NCBI RefSeq assembly: GCF_029968035.1
Contig: NZ_JASCIQ010000009.1
Span: forward strand, 124,001-188,000
Length of the DNA stretch: 64,000 bases
Reading direction: 5' to 3'
Source: Streptomyces cavernicola
GTDB lineage: Bacteria; Actinomycetota; Actinomycetes; Streptomycetales; Streptomycetaceae
Shown here piece after piece: positions 35,052-45,054 of the stretch. The translations under genes and the position numbers were made by a program. Under the pieces are notes generated by a model. The model did no database searches. It was not told the DNA's origin and was given only the letters and a program-made list of their open reading frames with translations. The first letter of the stretch is position 1. Every line of letters begins with the position of its first letter.

Positions 35052-36449
35052 CTAGGCGGACGTGGTGGCCGACCGCTTCCTGCGCCGCACCGGCCCCCCG
35101 TGCCGGCGCCGCCCCGAAGCCGGACTCCGCTCGTCCAACTGGATCCAGATCCGGATCTCCGTACCGCCGAGCACAGAGCTGCCGATACGGACATCGCCGC
35201 CGGTCGACTCGGCCAACTGCCGGACGATGTCCAGGCCGAGCCCGGTTGAGCCGACGGCGTCGCCCGTGCCGCTGCCGCCGCGGGCCAGCGCGGCCTCCGG
35301 GTCGAGGATGCCGGGGCCCGCGTCGGAGACGAGGACGATCACCGCGTCCTCGGCCCGGTGCACGTCGACGGCGAAGCCGGTGCCCTCCCGGGTGTGCCGG
35401 AACACGTTGCCGAGGAGCGCGTCCAGGGCGGCGGTCAGGTCGGCCCGGCCGACCGGAACGCGCACGGGCCGCTCCACGCCCGCGACCCGCACCTCGCGCC
35501 CCTCGTCCTCGGCGAGCGCCGACCAGAACGCCATCCGCTCCCGGATCACCTCGGCCGCGTCGCACCCGGCGCCGGGCCCACCCGTCACCGTGCTCGGCTT
35601 GGCGGCGCGCGCGGTGCGGATGATCGTGTCGACCTCGGACTCCAACTGCTCGACGGCGGCCCGGGTCTGGTCGGCGGCGGGCCCTTCGCCGAGGGATGCC
35701 GCGTTCAGCCTGAGCACGGTCAGCGGGGTGCGCAGCCGGTGCGACAGGTCGGCGGCCAACTCCCGTTCGTTGGCGAGGAGTCGGACGACCTGGTCGGCCA
35801 TGGCGTTGAAGGCGACGGCGGCCTGCTTCAGCTCGGTCGGCCCGTCCTCGGGCACGCGCGCGGTGAGCTTGCCCTCGCCCAGGTCGTGCGCCGCGCCCGC
35901 GAGCCGCTTCGCGGGCTGGATCAGCCGTACGCCGAGCCGGTCCGCGACCGCCACCGAGCCGATGATCAGGGCGATGCCGACGCCCGCGAGGACCACCCAG
36001 GCCGTGGTGACGCCGTTGCTGAGCTCGCCCTCGGGCACGAAGACCTCGACGATCGCGATCTCGCCCGAGCCGAGCGCGGTGGGCTGCAACAGGGCCATGC
36101 CGTCGGGGGCGTTCGCGATGGAGGGGCTGGCGATCTCGCGGGTGCGGTCCAGGTCCGCCTGGGCCGCCCGCCGCCGCCCGACTTCGAGGGCCGGGTCGTC
36201 GCCGACGGCCGGGATGTGCACGGCCATCCGCCCGGCGGCGCCCGCCTGGGTGGAGGCGACGGCGCGGGTCAGCTGGTCGCGGTCGGTGGTGATGGAGAGG
36301 GTGGGGCCGATGGCGGCGGCCTGGCGTTCGGCGTTGGACCAGGCCCGGTCGGCGGCCATCTCCTTGATGACGAGGCCGAGCGGCACGGCGAAGGCGACGA
36401 CGACCATCGCGGTGACGGCCAGGCACACCTTGACCAGGGCCCATCTCAC
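35052..36449 (-). CDS. Two-component sensor histidine kinase
   Basis: Membrane histidine kinase of 465 residues. Two membrane segments (LVKVCLAVTAMVVVAFAVPLGLVI near the start, and GVTTAWVVLAGVGIALIIGSVAVA near residue 160) flank an extracytoplasmic sensor region of about 130 residues. A HAMP linker and the H-box ELAADLSHRLRTPLTVLRL follow, then the ATPase domain with N-box LDALLGNVFRHTREGT, SDAGPGILD and the G2 box STGLGLDIVRQLAEST. It lies 7 nt after its response-regulator gene in the same operon. The stimulus is unknown; no obvious target gene adjoins. Confidence 0.93.
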   Translation of the reverse strand: MRWALVKVCLAVTAMVVVAFAVPLGLVIKEMAADRAWSNAERQAAAIGPTLSITTDRDQLTRAVASTQAGAAGRMAVHIPAVGDDPALEVGRRRAAQADLDRTREIASPSIANAPDGMALLQPTALGSGEIAIVEVFVPEGELSNGVTTAWVVLAGVGIALIIGSVAVADRLGVRLIQPAKRLAGAAHDLGEGKLTARVPEDGPTELKQAAVAFNAMADQVVRLLANERELAADLSHRLRTPLTVLRLNAASLGEGPAADQTRAAVEQLESEVDTIIRTARAAKPSTVTGGPGAGCDAAEVIRERMAFWSALAEDEGREVRVAGVERPVRVPVGRADLTAALDALLGNVFRHTREGTGFAVDVHRAEDAVIVLVSDAGPGILDPEAALARGGSGTGDAVGSTGLGLDIVRQLAESTGGDVRIGSSVLGGTEIRIWIQLDERSPASGRRRHGGPVRRRKRSATTSA

Positions 36450-36456
36450 CGCGGCC

Positions 36457-37182
<726 letters not shown>

Positions 37183-37271
37183 GTGCAGGACCGTACGCCA
37201 TACGGGGGACGGCGGTCACGGGTCGAAGGGCCCGGGACAGGCCCTCGGCGCATGGGGCAGTATGGCCCGCG

Positions 37272-37814
37272 ATGCGGCAACGAGGACTCGTACACGGACT
37301 GGCGTGGACGCTCGCCACGGGGGCGGCGGTCACGCTGTCCTGGTGGGGTGTGCACACGGTGATGTCGGGCACGGCGTACGACCGCCCACGGGCGCTGCCG
37401 CTCACCGGTGCCGCGCAGGCCTCGCCCGAGAGCGCCGCCCCGCAGGCCTCGTCCACGCACCGGCCGCGCGAGACGCCGAAGCTGGAGGGGTCCGGCGAGC
37501 AGTCCGAGAAGCCGACCGAACCGACCGGGCCGACCGGGACTCCGCCCGCGAAGGACTCCCCCTCGGGCAGCGCGCCCGCCCCCGAGCCCCAGGGCAACGT
37601 GAAGAGCTACACGGTCTCGGGCGGCCGGGTCGCCTTCGAGATGCGTCCCTCCTCGGCCGAACTGGTCTCGGCTACGCCGGAGGCGGGCTGGCAGATGCAG
37701 GTCTGGAAGCAGCCGGAGTGGATCCGCGTGACGTTCACGCAGGGCGACCGCGAGGTCTCGGTCTTCTGCACCTGGCACGACCACAAGCCGCTGGTGGAAC
37801 TCGACGAGCGCTGA
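37272..37814 (+). CDS. Membrane-anchored or secreted protein of unknown function
   Basis: Protein of 180 residues from ATG 37272. A hydrophobic N-terminal segment (GLAWTLATGAAVTLSWWGVHTVM) serves as signal or anchor. A ~70-residue low-complexity Pro/Ser/Glu linker follows, then a compact C-terminal domain of ~75 residues (KSYTVSGGRVAFEMRPSSAEL, GWQMQVWKQPEWIRVTF, SVFCTWHDHKPLVEL) that is likely all-beta. It is divergent from the two-component genes and may act in the same response, but this is only positional. I do not recognise a characterised family. Confidence 0.75.
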   Translation: MRQRGLVHGLAWTLATGAAVTLSWWGVHTVMSGTAYDRPRALPLTGAAQASPESAAPQASSTHRPRETPKLEGSGEQSEKPTEPTGPTGTPPAKDSPSGSAPAPEPQGNVKSYTVSGGRVAFEMRPSSAELVSATPEAGWQMQVWKQPEWIRVTFTQGDREVSVFCTWHDHKPLVELDER

Positions 37815-38248
37815 CTCTCCCCACCCCGCCCCTCCCCGAAGTCCTCAGCGGACAGCTCCGGGTGTTGCACCCTCGGGCCCTCGCCCCGGGGCTGCCGCCC
37901 CTGAACCCCACCACGGGGCTACGCCCCGACCCGCGCTTCGGATCCCCACCCCGCCCCTTCCCGGCTGTGTCCGATATGCGGCTGCCGCCGCGTGGCCGCC
38001 GTCGGCACGGGGACTGGGGCGCAGCCCCGGCCTTCAGGGGCGCGGGGCTGTGACATTTGCGGCTCCGCCGCGCGGGCGCGACCAGCCACAACGGCGCAGC
38101 AGCCGAAAAGACGGCCGGGGTACGGGGCGAAGCCCCGAAGCAGGGTCCAAGGGCGGCAGACCTCGGAGACCGGGGGGCCGGGGGCGGCAGACGACGGTGG
38201 CCGTCCGGCGAGGACTTCGGGAAGGGGCGGGGAGGGGAGAAGAACGCC
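37815..38248. repeat. 434-bp gene-free block with intergenic repeat fragments
   Basis: No gene is supported. Around 38038-38130 there is a diverged copy of the dispersed element (GGGGCGCGGGGCTG..., GCGACCAGCCACAACGGCGC), followed by GGGGCGAAGCCCCGAAGC-type inverted repeats. These sit between convergent genes. Confidence 0.6.
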
Positions 38249-39100
38249 CTACCGAAAAACCCCCGGCGGCGGAGCCGGCGACGCGGACGCCGTGGCGTCG
38301 GTCACCCCCACCGCACCCCCGGTGAAATCCACGAGCGCAGCCCCATGCTCCACCCGCCCCGGATGCGAATCCCCCGCAATCCGCCGCGTCAACTCGCCCA
38401 CGGGCAAGGCCCGATCAGAAGCGAGCAGCACCGCGTTCCCGAACCGCTTCCCCCGCAGCACCGCCGGATCCGCGGCCAGCGCAAGCTCCGCGAAGAGCCC
38501 CGCGGCGGTGGCGATCTGCCGGCGCAGATGCGTGAGCGGCGGCCCGTCGGCGAGGTTCGCCGCATAGTGCCCGCCGGGCGCGAGAACCCTGCGTACGTCC
38601 GAGAGGAACTCGGCGCTCGTCAGGTGCGCCGGCGTGCGGGCGGCGCTGAAGACGTCGGCGATGACCAGGTCTGCCCAGCCGTCGGGGATCTTCGCGAGCC
38701 CCTCGCGGGCGTCGACGGCCCGCACCCGCACCCGCGCCTGCGGGTCCAACGGCAGCTCGCGGCGGACCAGTTGGACGAGCGCCGCGTCCCGCTCGACGAC
38801 CTGCTGGGTGGAGCGCGGCCGGGTCGCCGCGATGTAGCGGGCCAGCGTGAAGGCCCCGCCGCCGAGGTGCACGGCACGCACCGGCTTCCCCGCGGGGGCG
38901 ATCAGATCGACGATGTGGCCGAGCCTGCGCTGGTACGCGAAGTCGAGGTACGCGGGCTCGTCGAGGTCGACGTGCGACTGCGGGGCGCCGTCAACGAGCA
39001 GCGTCCACGCGCGCGTGCGGTCCGGGTCCGGGATGAGTTCGGCCAGTCCGCCGTCCACCTCTTCGACGACGGCTTCCGCGTCGCGCTTCCTTCTGGCCAT
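38249..39100 (-). CDS. Spermidine/polyamine synthase-like methyltransferase-fold protein
   Basis: Protein of 283 residues with the Rossmann-type fold of spermidine synthases and spermine/spermidine-synthase-domain proteins. Motif I is RAVHLGGGAFTLARYI, the acidic strand-2 region is QQVVERDAALVQLVRREL, and ADLVIADVFSAARTPAHLTS follows. The usual aminopropyl-acceptor residues of true polyamine synthases are not evident by eye, so the reaction is uncertain. ATG 39100 is favoured; upstream in-frame sequence is repeat DNA. Such orphan proteins are common in actinobacteria. A link to the diamine chemistry of the siderophore locus, 20 kb away, is not supported. Confidence 0.75.
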   Translation of the reverse strand: MARRKRDAEAVVEEVDGGLAELIPDPDRTRAWTLLVDGAPQSHVDLDEPAYLDFAYQRRLGHIVDLIAPAGKPVRAVHLGGGAFTLARYIAATRPRSTQQVVERDAALVQLVRRELPLDPQARVRVRAVDAREGLAKIPDGWADLVIADVFSAARTPAHLTSAEFLSDVRRVLAPGGHYAANLADGPPLTHLRRQIATAAGLFAELALAADPAVLRGKRFGNAVLLASDRALPVGELTRRIAGDSHPGRVEHGAALVDFTGGAVGVTDATASASPAPPPGVFR

Positions 39101-39141
39101 CCGTCCATTATCGACGCCCGTACGAATTCCGGCTCGCCACC

Positions 39142-39197
39142 CCCGTACGGGCCCGGGTGCGCCCCCGTACGGGCCCCGGTGCGCTCCCGTACGGGCC
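39142..39197. repeat. Three tandem 22-bp units with CCCGTACGGG palindromes
   Basis: CCCGTACGGGCC occurs at 39142, 39164 and 39186, a strict 22-bp period, each copy being a palindrome (CCCGTACGGG). The unit lies upstream of the spermidine-synthase-like gene. Confidence 0.8.
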
Positions 39198-39221
39198 TCT
39201 GCGCGCACCCGGGCCGGGGCC

Positions 39222-39710
39222 TCAACGGCAGCTGTCGGCGGCCTCGATGAGCCGGGCGGCCTCGCCGAGCGCGGCCCGCAGCATCGTCGGATCGGTGACG
39301 GGGCCGGTGTCGGCGGGCGGCAGCAGCCAGCCCGTACCGGCGACCGGCGGCGCGGGCTCGGCGGGCGCGCCCCGGCCGCCCGCGCGCGCGGAGCCGCCGC
39401 GCCCGAAGGTCTGCGTACAGGCGCTGCCCGGCAGGTCCCAGCCGTCGGCGGTGCCGGGCGGGACCAGGAAGCCGAGGGTGTCGCAGCTGTTGTCGTGCAG
39501 GACCGGGCCGACGGCGGGGGCGGCGCCGCGGCGCAGAATGTCCACGGCCTCCAGGCCCTGGCGCGCGGGGACGGTCACCAGGTCGCACTCCGAGCCGAGC
39601 GGCGGCCCGTACAGGGCGCTGCGGCCGTACACGGCAGGCGGTTCGAGGGGCGGTCGGTCCGGCGCGAAGGGGCGGGCCGGGCGCGGCATCGGGGAGTTGC
39701 CGTTCTCCAT
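39222..39710 (-). CDS. Protein of unknown function, possibly primase-polymerase-like
   Basis: Protein of 162 residues from ATG 39710, with GGAGG 5 nt upstream. The N-terminal third is Pro-rich; the rest includes GSECDLVTVPARQGLEAVDIL, GPVLHDNSCDTLGFLVPPGTA and GWLLPPADTGPVTDPTMLRAAL. The DLVTVP/GFLVPPGTA pattern resembles small streptomycete proteins related to the N-terminal domain of bifunctional DNA primase/polymerases, and it also echoes the protein at 47179. The catalytic residues of an active primase are not evident. I give no function. It is divergent from the HTH/TPR regulator gene. Confidence 0.65.
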   Translation of the reverse strand: MENGNSPMPRPARPFAPDRPPLEPPAVYGRSALYGPPLGSECDLVTVPARQGLEAVDILRRGAAPAVGPVLHDNSCDTLGFLVPPGTADGWDLPGSACTQTFGRGGSARAGGRGAPAEPAPPVAGTGWLLPPADTGPVTDPTMLRAALGEAARLIEAADSCR

Positions 39711-39994
39711 GTCGACCTCCAACAAGGAAACCCTCCTCGTCCCGGAAGGCGCGGTGCAGCCCCTTCTCCGCATGGTTCAACGCGGCCCCCTGTCAACGGC
39801 TACGGCACAACTCCGCCTCATCGGATGGCAGTTCATGGCAGATCCGGCGTGAGATTTCCGGTTTGTAGCCAAACACTGCGTACCGGTCCCGTCACAGCCG
39901 GTACTTTCGTGCCCCGTCGGAGCCGGGCCGCTGCCCCCTACAGGGCCGCAACGGCCGCGCGCTCCGGCATGAACCGCACGAGAGGGTTTGGCCA

Positions 39995-41407
39995 ATGGCG
40001 TCGTCACCGATGACATCGTCAGCGGGGTCTCCCCGGCCGAATCTCGCCTTCCGGCAGCTGCGCGGGCAGCTGTCGCCGGGGGAGTTCGCGGCCGCGGTGC
40101 GCCGGGCCGGCCTGGAGATCGGTGAGCGGGTCGCGTGCGACGCGCGCTACATCGGCCGGGTCGAGGCAGGCGAGATCCGCTGCCCCAACTACGCGTACGA
40201 GCGCGTGTTCCTGCACCTGTTCCCGGGCCGGACCCTGGCCGACCTGGGGTTCGCGCCACGCGAGACGGTACGGGGCCGGGCCGCGCGCGCCAGGACCGGG
40301 CCGGGCGCCGGACACCGTGCGGCCCCGCGTCCGTATCCGGACCCGTACGACCAGCTGAACGCAGAGCAACCGAGCACCGAGGAGAGCGACGTGCTGCGTC
40401 GCGCATTCATGACCGGGAGCACGGCCACCGTGGCCGCGGCCTCCCTGGGGCTCACGGGCCCCCTCAACACCGAGGCCGCCGCCGCGCCCCGCAGGGTCGG
40501 CGAGACCGAGGCCGACGCGGTCGAGGAGGCCGTACGCCGCATCAGGCTGCTCGACGACCGGCACGGCGCCGACGGCCTGTACCGGCGGGCGTCCGCGCCG
40601 CTGCGCAACGCGTTCGCCCTGCTCGACGCGGGCGCCGCACGCCGCGCCACGTCGGACCGGCTGCACGCGGGAGCGGGTGAACTGGCCATCTCCGTCGGCT
40701 GGTTGGCGCACGACTCGGGCCGGTTCGACGACGCGCGCTCGCACTACGCGGAGGCGCTCGCGACGGCCCGGACGGCGGGCGACCCGGCCCTGGAGGCGCA
40801 CGCCTTCTGCAACATGTCGTTCCTGGCGCGCGACGCGGGCCGCCCGCGCGAGGCGGTACGGGCGGCGCAGGCGGCGCAGCGCTCGGCGCGGGAGTGCGGC
40901 TCCGCGCGGCTGCTGTCGCTGCTCGCGCTGCGCGAGGCCGGGGCGTACGCGCTGCTCGGTGACCGCTCCGGGTGCGAGCAGGCGCTCGCCCGCGCGCAGG
41001 CCCTGTTCGGCCGGGGCGGCACGGACGCGGACCCGGAGTGGATGAGCTTCTACCAGGAGGCCGAGCTCGAAGGCCTGGAGGCGCAGTGCTGGTCGGCGCT
41101 CGGCCAGTGGGGGCGCGCGGCCCGGCACGCGCAGCGCGCGGCCCACGTCGCCGCCGCGCGAACCCCGCACTTCACGCGCAACATCGCGCTCTACACCGCC
41201 GAGGCGGCCGACGACCTGGCGCGGGCGGGGCGGCCGGACGAGGCGGCGGAGGCGGGGCGGCGAGTCCTCGACCTCCTGGACGAGGTCCAGTCCTCCCGCA
41301 TCCAGTCGATACTGGCCACCACCGCGCGCGTGCTGCTCCCGCACCGGCGGGAGGCGTCGGTCTCCGCCTTCCTCGACCGCCACGCAAACGTCCCCCGCCA
41401 GGCCTGA
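39995..41407 (+). CDS. HTH regulator with TPR-like helical domain
   Basis: Protein of 470 residues. Residues ~15-90 look like an atypical XRE-type DNA-binding region (LSPGEFAAAVRRAGLEIGERVACDARYIGRVEAGEIRCPNYAYERV). A basic linker and an Ala-rich segment containing RRAFMTGSTATVAAASLGL follow. Residues ~180-460 are tetratricopeptide-like helical pairs (DSGRFDDARSHYAEALATAR, AGRPREAVRAAQAAQRSA, ALGQWGRAARHAQRAAHVAA). Similar NsdA-like proteins are developmental repressors in Streptomyces, but I cannot tell whether this is one. Start 39995 follows GAGAGG; an ATG at 40010 is the alternative. Confidence 0.8.
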   Translation: MASSPMTSSAGSPRPNLAFRQLRGQLSPGEFAAAVRRAGLEIGERVACDARYIGRVEAGEIRCPNYAYERVFLHLFPGRTLADLGFAPRETVRGRAARARTGPGAGHRAAPRPYPDPYDQLNAEQPSTEESDVLRRAFMTGSTATVAAASLGLTGPLNTEAAAAPRRVGETEADAVEEAVRRIRLLDDRHGADGLYRRASAPLRNAFALLDAGAARRATSDRLHAGAGELAISVGWLAHDSGRFDDARSHYAEALATARTAGDPALEAHAFCNMSFLARDAGRPREAVRAAQAAQRSARECGSARLLSLLALREAGAYALLGDRSGCEQALARAQALFGRGGTDADPEWMSFYQEAELEGLEAQCWSALGQWGRAARHAQRAAHVAAARTPHFTRNIALYTAEAADDLARAGRPDEAAEAGRRVLDLLDEVQSSRIQSILATTARVLLPHRREASVSAFLDRHANVPRQA

Positions 41408-41440
41408 GCACTCCCCCTCCCCGCCCCTTCCCAAAAGCCC

Positions 41441-42037
41441 CTACCCCTCCAAGTGCCCCGTCTCGTTCCATGCCTCGATCGCCGGCTCCCCGTAAGCCCA
41501 CCCCAGTACGGACAGGGACGTCGGATTGAGCCGGATACGCGCGCCGAAGCCGATGGGCAGGCCGAGCCAGCGGGCCCCGATGGAGCGCAGGATGTGCCCG
41601 TGCGCGAAGACCAGCACGTCACGGTCGGCCGAGCGCGCCCACTCCACGACCTCGTCGGCCCGAGCCGCGACCTGGTCGAGGGTCTCGCCCTCGGGGACGC
41701 CGTCGCGCCAGAGCAGCCAGCCGGGCCGGATCGCGTGGATCTCGGCGGGGGTCATGCCCTCGTACGCCCCGTAGTCGATCTCCATGAGCGCGTCCCAGTC
41801 CTGCGCACGCTCACCGAATCCGGCGATGTCGCAGGTCTCACGCGCGCGTACGAGCGGGCTCGTGCGCACCTCGACGTCGGGGAGGCCGTTCCAGGGCGCG
41901 CGGCGCAGTCGCTCACCGAGCAGCTTCGCCCCGCGCCTGCCCTCGTCGAGCAGCGGAATGTCCGTCCTGCCGGTGTGCTTCCCGGACAGCGACCACTCGG
42001 TCTGCCCGTGGCGGGCCAGCAGGATGCGCGGGGCCAT
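41441..42037 (-). CDS. Histidine phosphatase family protein
   Basis: Phosphoglycerate-mutase-like phosphatase of 198 residues. The phospho-histidine motif is [11 protein letters not shown] (H10). The second catalytic elements are [14 protein letters not shown] [16 protein letters not shown] and [14 protein letters not shown] near the C-terminus. ATG 42037 is preceded by GGAGAG. This family includes sugar-phosphate and other small-molecule phosphatases; the substrate is not deducible. It stands alone on the minus strand between two plus-strand transcription units. Confidence 0.9.
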   Translation of the reverse strand: MAPRILLARHGQTEWSLSGKHTGRTDIPLLDEGRRGAKLLGERLRRAPWNGLPDVEVRTSPLVRARETCDIAGFGERAQDWDALMEIDYGAYEGMTPAEIHAIRPGWLLWRDGVPEGETLDQVAARADEVVEWARSADRDVLVFAHGHILRSIGARWLGLPIGFGARIRLNPTSLSVLGWAYGEPAIEAWNETGHLEG

Positions 42038-42253
42038 GAGGAACTCTCCAAGATTTCGACGTACGTACACAGGGCCGGACTTTTCCGACAGGTCACCCGG
42101 CCCCGTCCATCATCGCGCACCCGCCGCACTCTGCTCGAACGGGCACGTCGGCCCAGCTCAAGTCCCATTCCCGGACGGCCTCGTGCGGCCTCGTACCGTC
42201 TCGTGACGCGAAGCGTTCCCCGGTTGTCAGTGTCGGGTGCGAGACTTCGGCAG

Positions 42254-43462
42254 GTGAGCGAATTCCCTGACAGCGCGGTGCCGACGGCAGCGGTACCGCC
42301 GACGGACAACGCGGCGCGGCCGGCCCCGCAGGCGACGGCGCTGCGGCAGCGCCTTGCCGAGCTGCGCGGCCCGGCGGTCCCCGCCAAGGCGCTCGACGCA
42401 CGCGCGCTGGCCGCCCTCGCCGCCAACCCCGGCTGCCGCCGCCGCGCCCTGCTCGACGGCGCGGGGGTGGACAAGTCGGCCCTCGCCCAGGCCCTCGGCT
42501 CACCCTCCGGCTTCGGCCAGTCGCAGTTCGCGCTCGTGCGGGGCAACGCCTTCGAGGCGAAGGTGAAGGCCGACGGCGGCGCGGAGCTGCTCCGCCTGGT
42601 CCACGCCCGCCTCGGCGGCGGCCCGGCGCCCGCGTCTCCCGGCCCGGAAGGCGGCGCGGACACGGCCGAGGTGCACACCCCGGACCTCACCGCGGCCGGC
42701 CCCGAGGGCCGCTCCGCCCGCACCGCGCTCGCCCTGCGCGATGCGGCCGCCACGCGCGCGTGGACGCTGCTCGACCACCCGATGCTGGCGCTCGACGTGG
42801 CCGGCTCGCCCGCGTTCCTGGAGCCGGACGCGGTGGTGGTGCACCCGGACGGCCGCTGGACGGTCGTGGAGATCAAGTCCTTCCCGATGATCGACGGTTC
42901 GGCGGACGAGGGGAAGGTGGGCTCCGCCGCCCGCCAGGCCGCGGTGTACGCGCTGGCGCTCCAGCAGGTCGCCGGCCGCCTCGACCCCGCTCCCCCGGTC
43001 GGCCACGAGGTGGTGCTCGTCTGCCCGAAGGACTTCTCGAACCAGCCGACGGCGGCCGTGGTGGACGTCCGTAAGCAACTCTCGGTGACGCGCCGCCAGT
43101 TGGGCCGCCTGACCCGGATCGAGGACATCGCGGCGGCCCTGCCCGAGGGCACGACCTTCGACGTCGAGCGCTCCCCGGACGAGCTCGGCCGCGCCGTCGA
43201 GTCGGTGCCCGCGGCGTACGCACCGGAGTGCCTGGCCGCCTGCGAGCTGGCCTTCCACTGCCGCGACCGCTCCCGCACCGAGGGCGAGGTGACCTCGCTC
43301 GGGCGTTCCGTGCGCGGTGAGTTGGGCGCGCTCACCACGGTCGAGGACGTCCTCGCGGCCGCGCGCGGCGAGGCGGGCGACCCGGACGATCCGGTGGTGG
43401 CCGCCCTGCGTCGCGCTGCGGCGCTGCGTGCCCAGGCCCTGGAGGGCGCCGCATGTCGCTGA
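42254..43462 (+). CDS. Cas4/RecB-like nuclease with a four-cysteine (Fe-S type) signature
   Basis: Protein of 402 residues from GTG 42254. The PD-(D/E)XK RecB-family set is complete: E101 in GNAFEAKV, D192 in LEPDAVVVH, E206-K208 in VVEIKSF, and the QxxxY motif Q228/Y232 in ARQAAVYAL. Cys61 (NPGCRRRALLDG) precedes the nuclease core, and C326, C330 and C336 (CLAACELAFHC) follow it. This is the arrangement of the 4Fe-4S nucleases Cas4 and AddB. The spacing CxxxC-x5-C differs slightly from the usual CxxC-x5-C. It overlaps the next gene by 10 nt in a three-gene unit that ends with a helicase, so DNA end-processing is the likely activity. No CRISPR or cas gene is nearby. The role is inferred. Confidence 0.85.
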   Translation: MSEFPDSAVPTAAVPPTDNAARPAPQATALRQRLAELRGPAVPAKALDARALAALAANPGCRRRALLDGAGVDKSALAQALGSPSGFGQSQFALVRGNAFEAKVKADGGAELLRLVHARLGGGPAPASPGPEGGADTAEVHTPDLTAAGPEGRSARTALALRDAAATRAWTLLDHPMLALDVAGSPAFLEPDAVVVHPDGRWTVVEIKSFPMIDGSADEGKVGSAARQAAVYALALQQVAGRLDPAPPVGHEVVLVCPKDFSNQPTAAVVDVRKQLSVTRRQLGRLTRIEDIAAALPEGTTFDVERSPDELGRAVESVPAAYAPECLAACELAFHCRDRSRTEGEVTSLGRSVRGELGALTTVEDVLAAARGEAGDPDDPVVAALRRAAALRAQALEGAACR

Positions 43463-45054
43463 TCCACACACTGGCCCGCCTGGAGGCCGTCGAGTCGGGC
43501 CGCGCGCAGCCGCTCGCCACCGTGCGGCACCGCCATCTGGCCGCCCGCCCCCTGGTGTTCGTGCCGCTCACCACCGCGGGCGAGGCGGGCGCACCGCTGG
43601 GCGCCCTGGTCGGCGCGGACCGCGAGCGGCCCCGGCTGCTCCTCGTGCCGCAGCCCCGCGACCGCGACCTGCGCTTCGCGTTCCTGTCCGACCTGGCCGA
43701 GGAACTCCTGCCGTACGTCGAGTCGTTCGCCGACGAGACGGAGCCCGCCGAGCGCGCGGAGACCGACCCGGAGACCGGCAAGCGTGTCAAGGTCGAGGTC
43801 GAACTGTGCGCGGACGCCCCGCAGTTGATCGTCCCGAGCCTCGCGGGCATCGAGTTCGTACGGCTCCTGGGCCGCTCCATGCGGTTCCGGCGCACGGCCG
43901 AGCAGGACCCGGACACCCCGTATCCGGCGCCCCCGCGCGTGCCGCTGCTCGGCCGCTGGCTGACGCACTTCGCGGAGCGAGCCCGAGTGCCCGGCTCGGC
44001 CCTGATCGCCGCGATGACGGAGCTCCTGTCCCGGCACTGGGCGACGGGCCAGTCGAGCCTGGAGGACCAGCACTTGGGCGCGCTGCTCGCCTGGATCGAC
44101 CCGCCGGGCGAGGGTCGGGACGGCGAGGGCTCGGGGGCAGCGGCCGCGCTGCGCGCCGAGACCGCGCGGGACGAGGCCGGGCAGCTGCTCTGCCCACCGG
44201 CGGGCCCGGCCACGGACCCGGCCTTCGACAACAAGCTGCTCGCCCCGGCCATCGAGCGGTACGACCGCGCGCGCAGCGCCGTCGCCGCCGCCGAGGACGG
44301 CCTGGCCGCGGACCGTCACCTGGCCGAACTCACCGCCGCGGAGCGGGAGATCGCCGCCCTGGTCGAGAGCCGTACGCGCCCCACCTGGGACGCCGTCTGG
44401 CGCGGCCTCGACCTGCTCGCCGCCCTGCCGGAGGGCGAGCGCGCCGCCGAGCGCTGGACCCGCGACCGCTGGTCGTACACCGGCCACCGCGACCGCGTCC
44501 TCGCCGGCGAACCCCCGCAGCCCCGCCTGGACGACGCGGTCACGGCGGCCAACAAGCTGGCCACGCGCGAGACCGCCCAGGCCCGCCTCGAAGCCCAGGA
44601 GGCCCTCGACGACCCGCTGGTGATGGCCGGGCGCAGGCTCTCCGGCGAGGCCTTCGGAGGCGAGGTCACCGAGGTCGTGATGGCGTACACGGAGAGCAAG
44701 CGCCCGAGCCCCCGCCCCCTGGTCACGCTGCGCACGGACGACAGCCCGCATCTGGCCGAGCGCGCGAAGGTCTACCGCTCCCTCGCCGGCAAACCGCAGA
44801 GCGCCCAGTTCGTGGGGTACGACGAGGAGGGCGGTGTGGTCCTGCGCATCCTGGACAAGATGGGGCGCGGCAAGGAGCCCGAGGAGGGTTCCGTGCCGGT
44901 CAAGGGCGACCGGATCACCTGGACGCTCTTCGAGCACACACCGCGCGGCGGCCCGTCGCTCCCCGAGCCCGAGGACACCCCCTGGACCCATGGCGGCCCG
45001 CCGGGCGAGGGCGCGCAGGCCCCCGACCCGGTGACCCCGGAGGACGTGCTGTGA
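43453..45054 (+). CDS. Unrecognised 533-residue protein between nuclease and helicase genes
   Basis: Soluble protein of 533 residues, overlapping the nuclease gene by 10 nt and the helicase gene by 4 nt. The N-terminal ~150 residues are mixed alpha/beta (HLAARPLVFVPLTTAGEAG, RPRLLLVPQPRDRDLRFAFL). Residues ~255-330 are helix-rich and may form a coiled coil (AIERYDRARSAVAAAEDGLAADRHLAELTAAEREIAALV). Residues ~385-510 look like a beta-barrel (VTEVVMAYTESKRPSP, PLVTLRTDDS, AQFVGYDEEGGVVLRILDK), resembling the regulatory barrel found in Upf1-type helicases. I cannot name the family. Its position suggests it is a structural or coupling subunit for the flanking nuclease and helicase. Confidence 0.72.
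   Translation: MSLIHTLARLEAVESGRAQPLATVRHRHLAARPLVFVPLTTAGEAGAPLGALVGADRERPRLLLVPQPRDRDLRFAFLSDLAEELLPYVESFADETEPAERAETDPETGKRVKVEVELCADAPQLIVPSLAGIEFVRLLGRSMRFRRTAEQDPDTPYPAPPRVPLLGRWLTHFAERARVPGSALIAAMTELLSRHWATGQSSLEDQHLGALLAWIDPPGEGRDGEGSGAAAALRAETARDEAGQLLCPPAGPATDPAFDNKLLAPAIERYDRARSAVAAAEDGLAADRHLAELTAAEREIAALVESRTRPTWDAVWRGLDLLAALPEGERAAERWTRDRWSYTGHRDRVLAGEPPQPRLDDAVTAANKLATRETAQARLEAQEALDDPLVMAGRRLSGEAFGGEVTEVVMAYTESKRPSPRPLVTLRTDDSPHLAERAKVYRSLAGKPQSAQFVGYDEEGGVVLRILDKMGRGKEPEEGSVPVKGDRITWTLFEHTPRGGPSLPEPEDTPWTHGGPPGEGAQAPDPVTPEDVL

Noticed and set aside
38249..39100. Polyamine synthase linked to siderophore diamine supply
   Set aside because: It lies about 19 kb from the cluster, has no iron box, and lacks clearly identifiable aminopropyl-transfer residues.
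42254..43462. Cas4 of a CRISPR-Cas system
   Set aside because: The nuclease has a Cas4/AddB-type cysteine pattern but no cas1, cas2 or array nearby; the operon partners are an unknown protein and an SF1 helicase.
41752..44991. 1079-residue minus-strand frame antisense to the nuclease and downstream genes
   Set aside because: Low-complexity Gly/Arg/Leu composition; the plus strand holds overlapping genes with clear catalytic motifs, so this is a GC-frame shadow.
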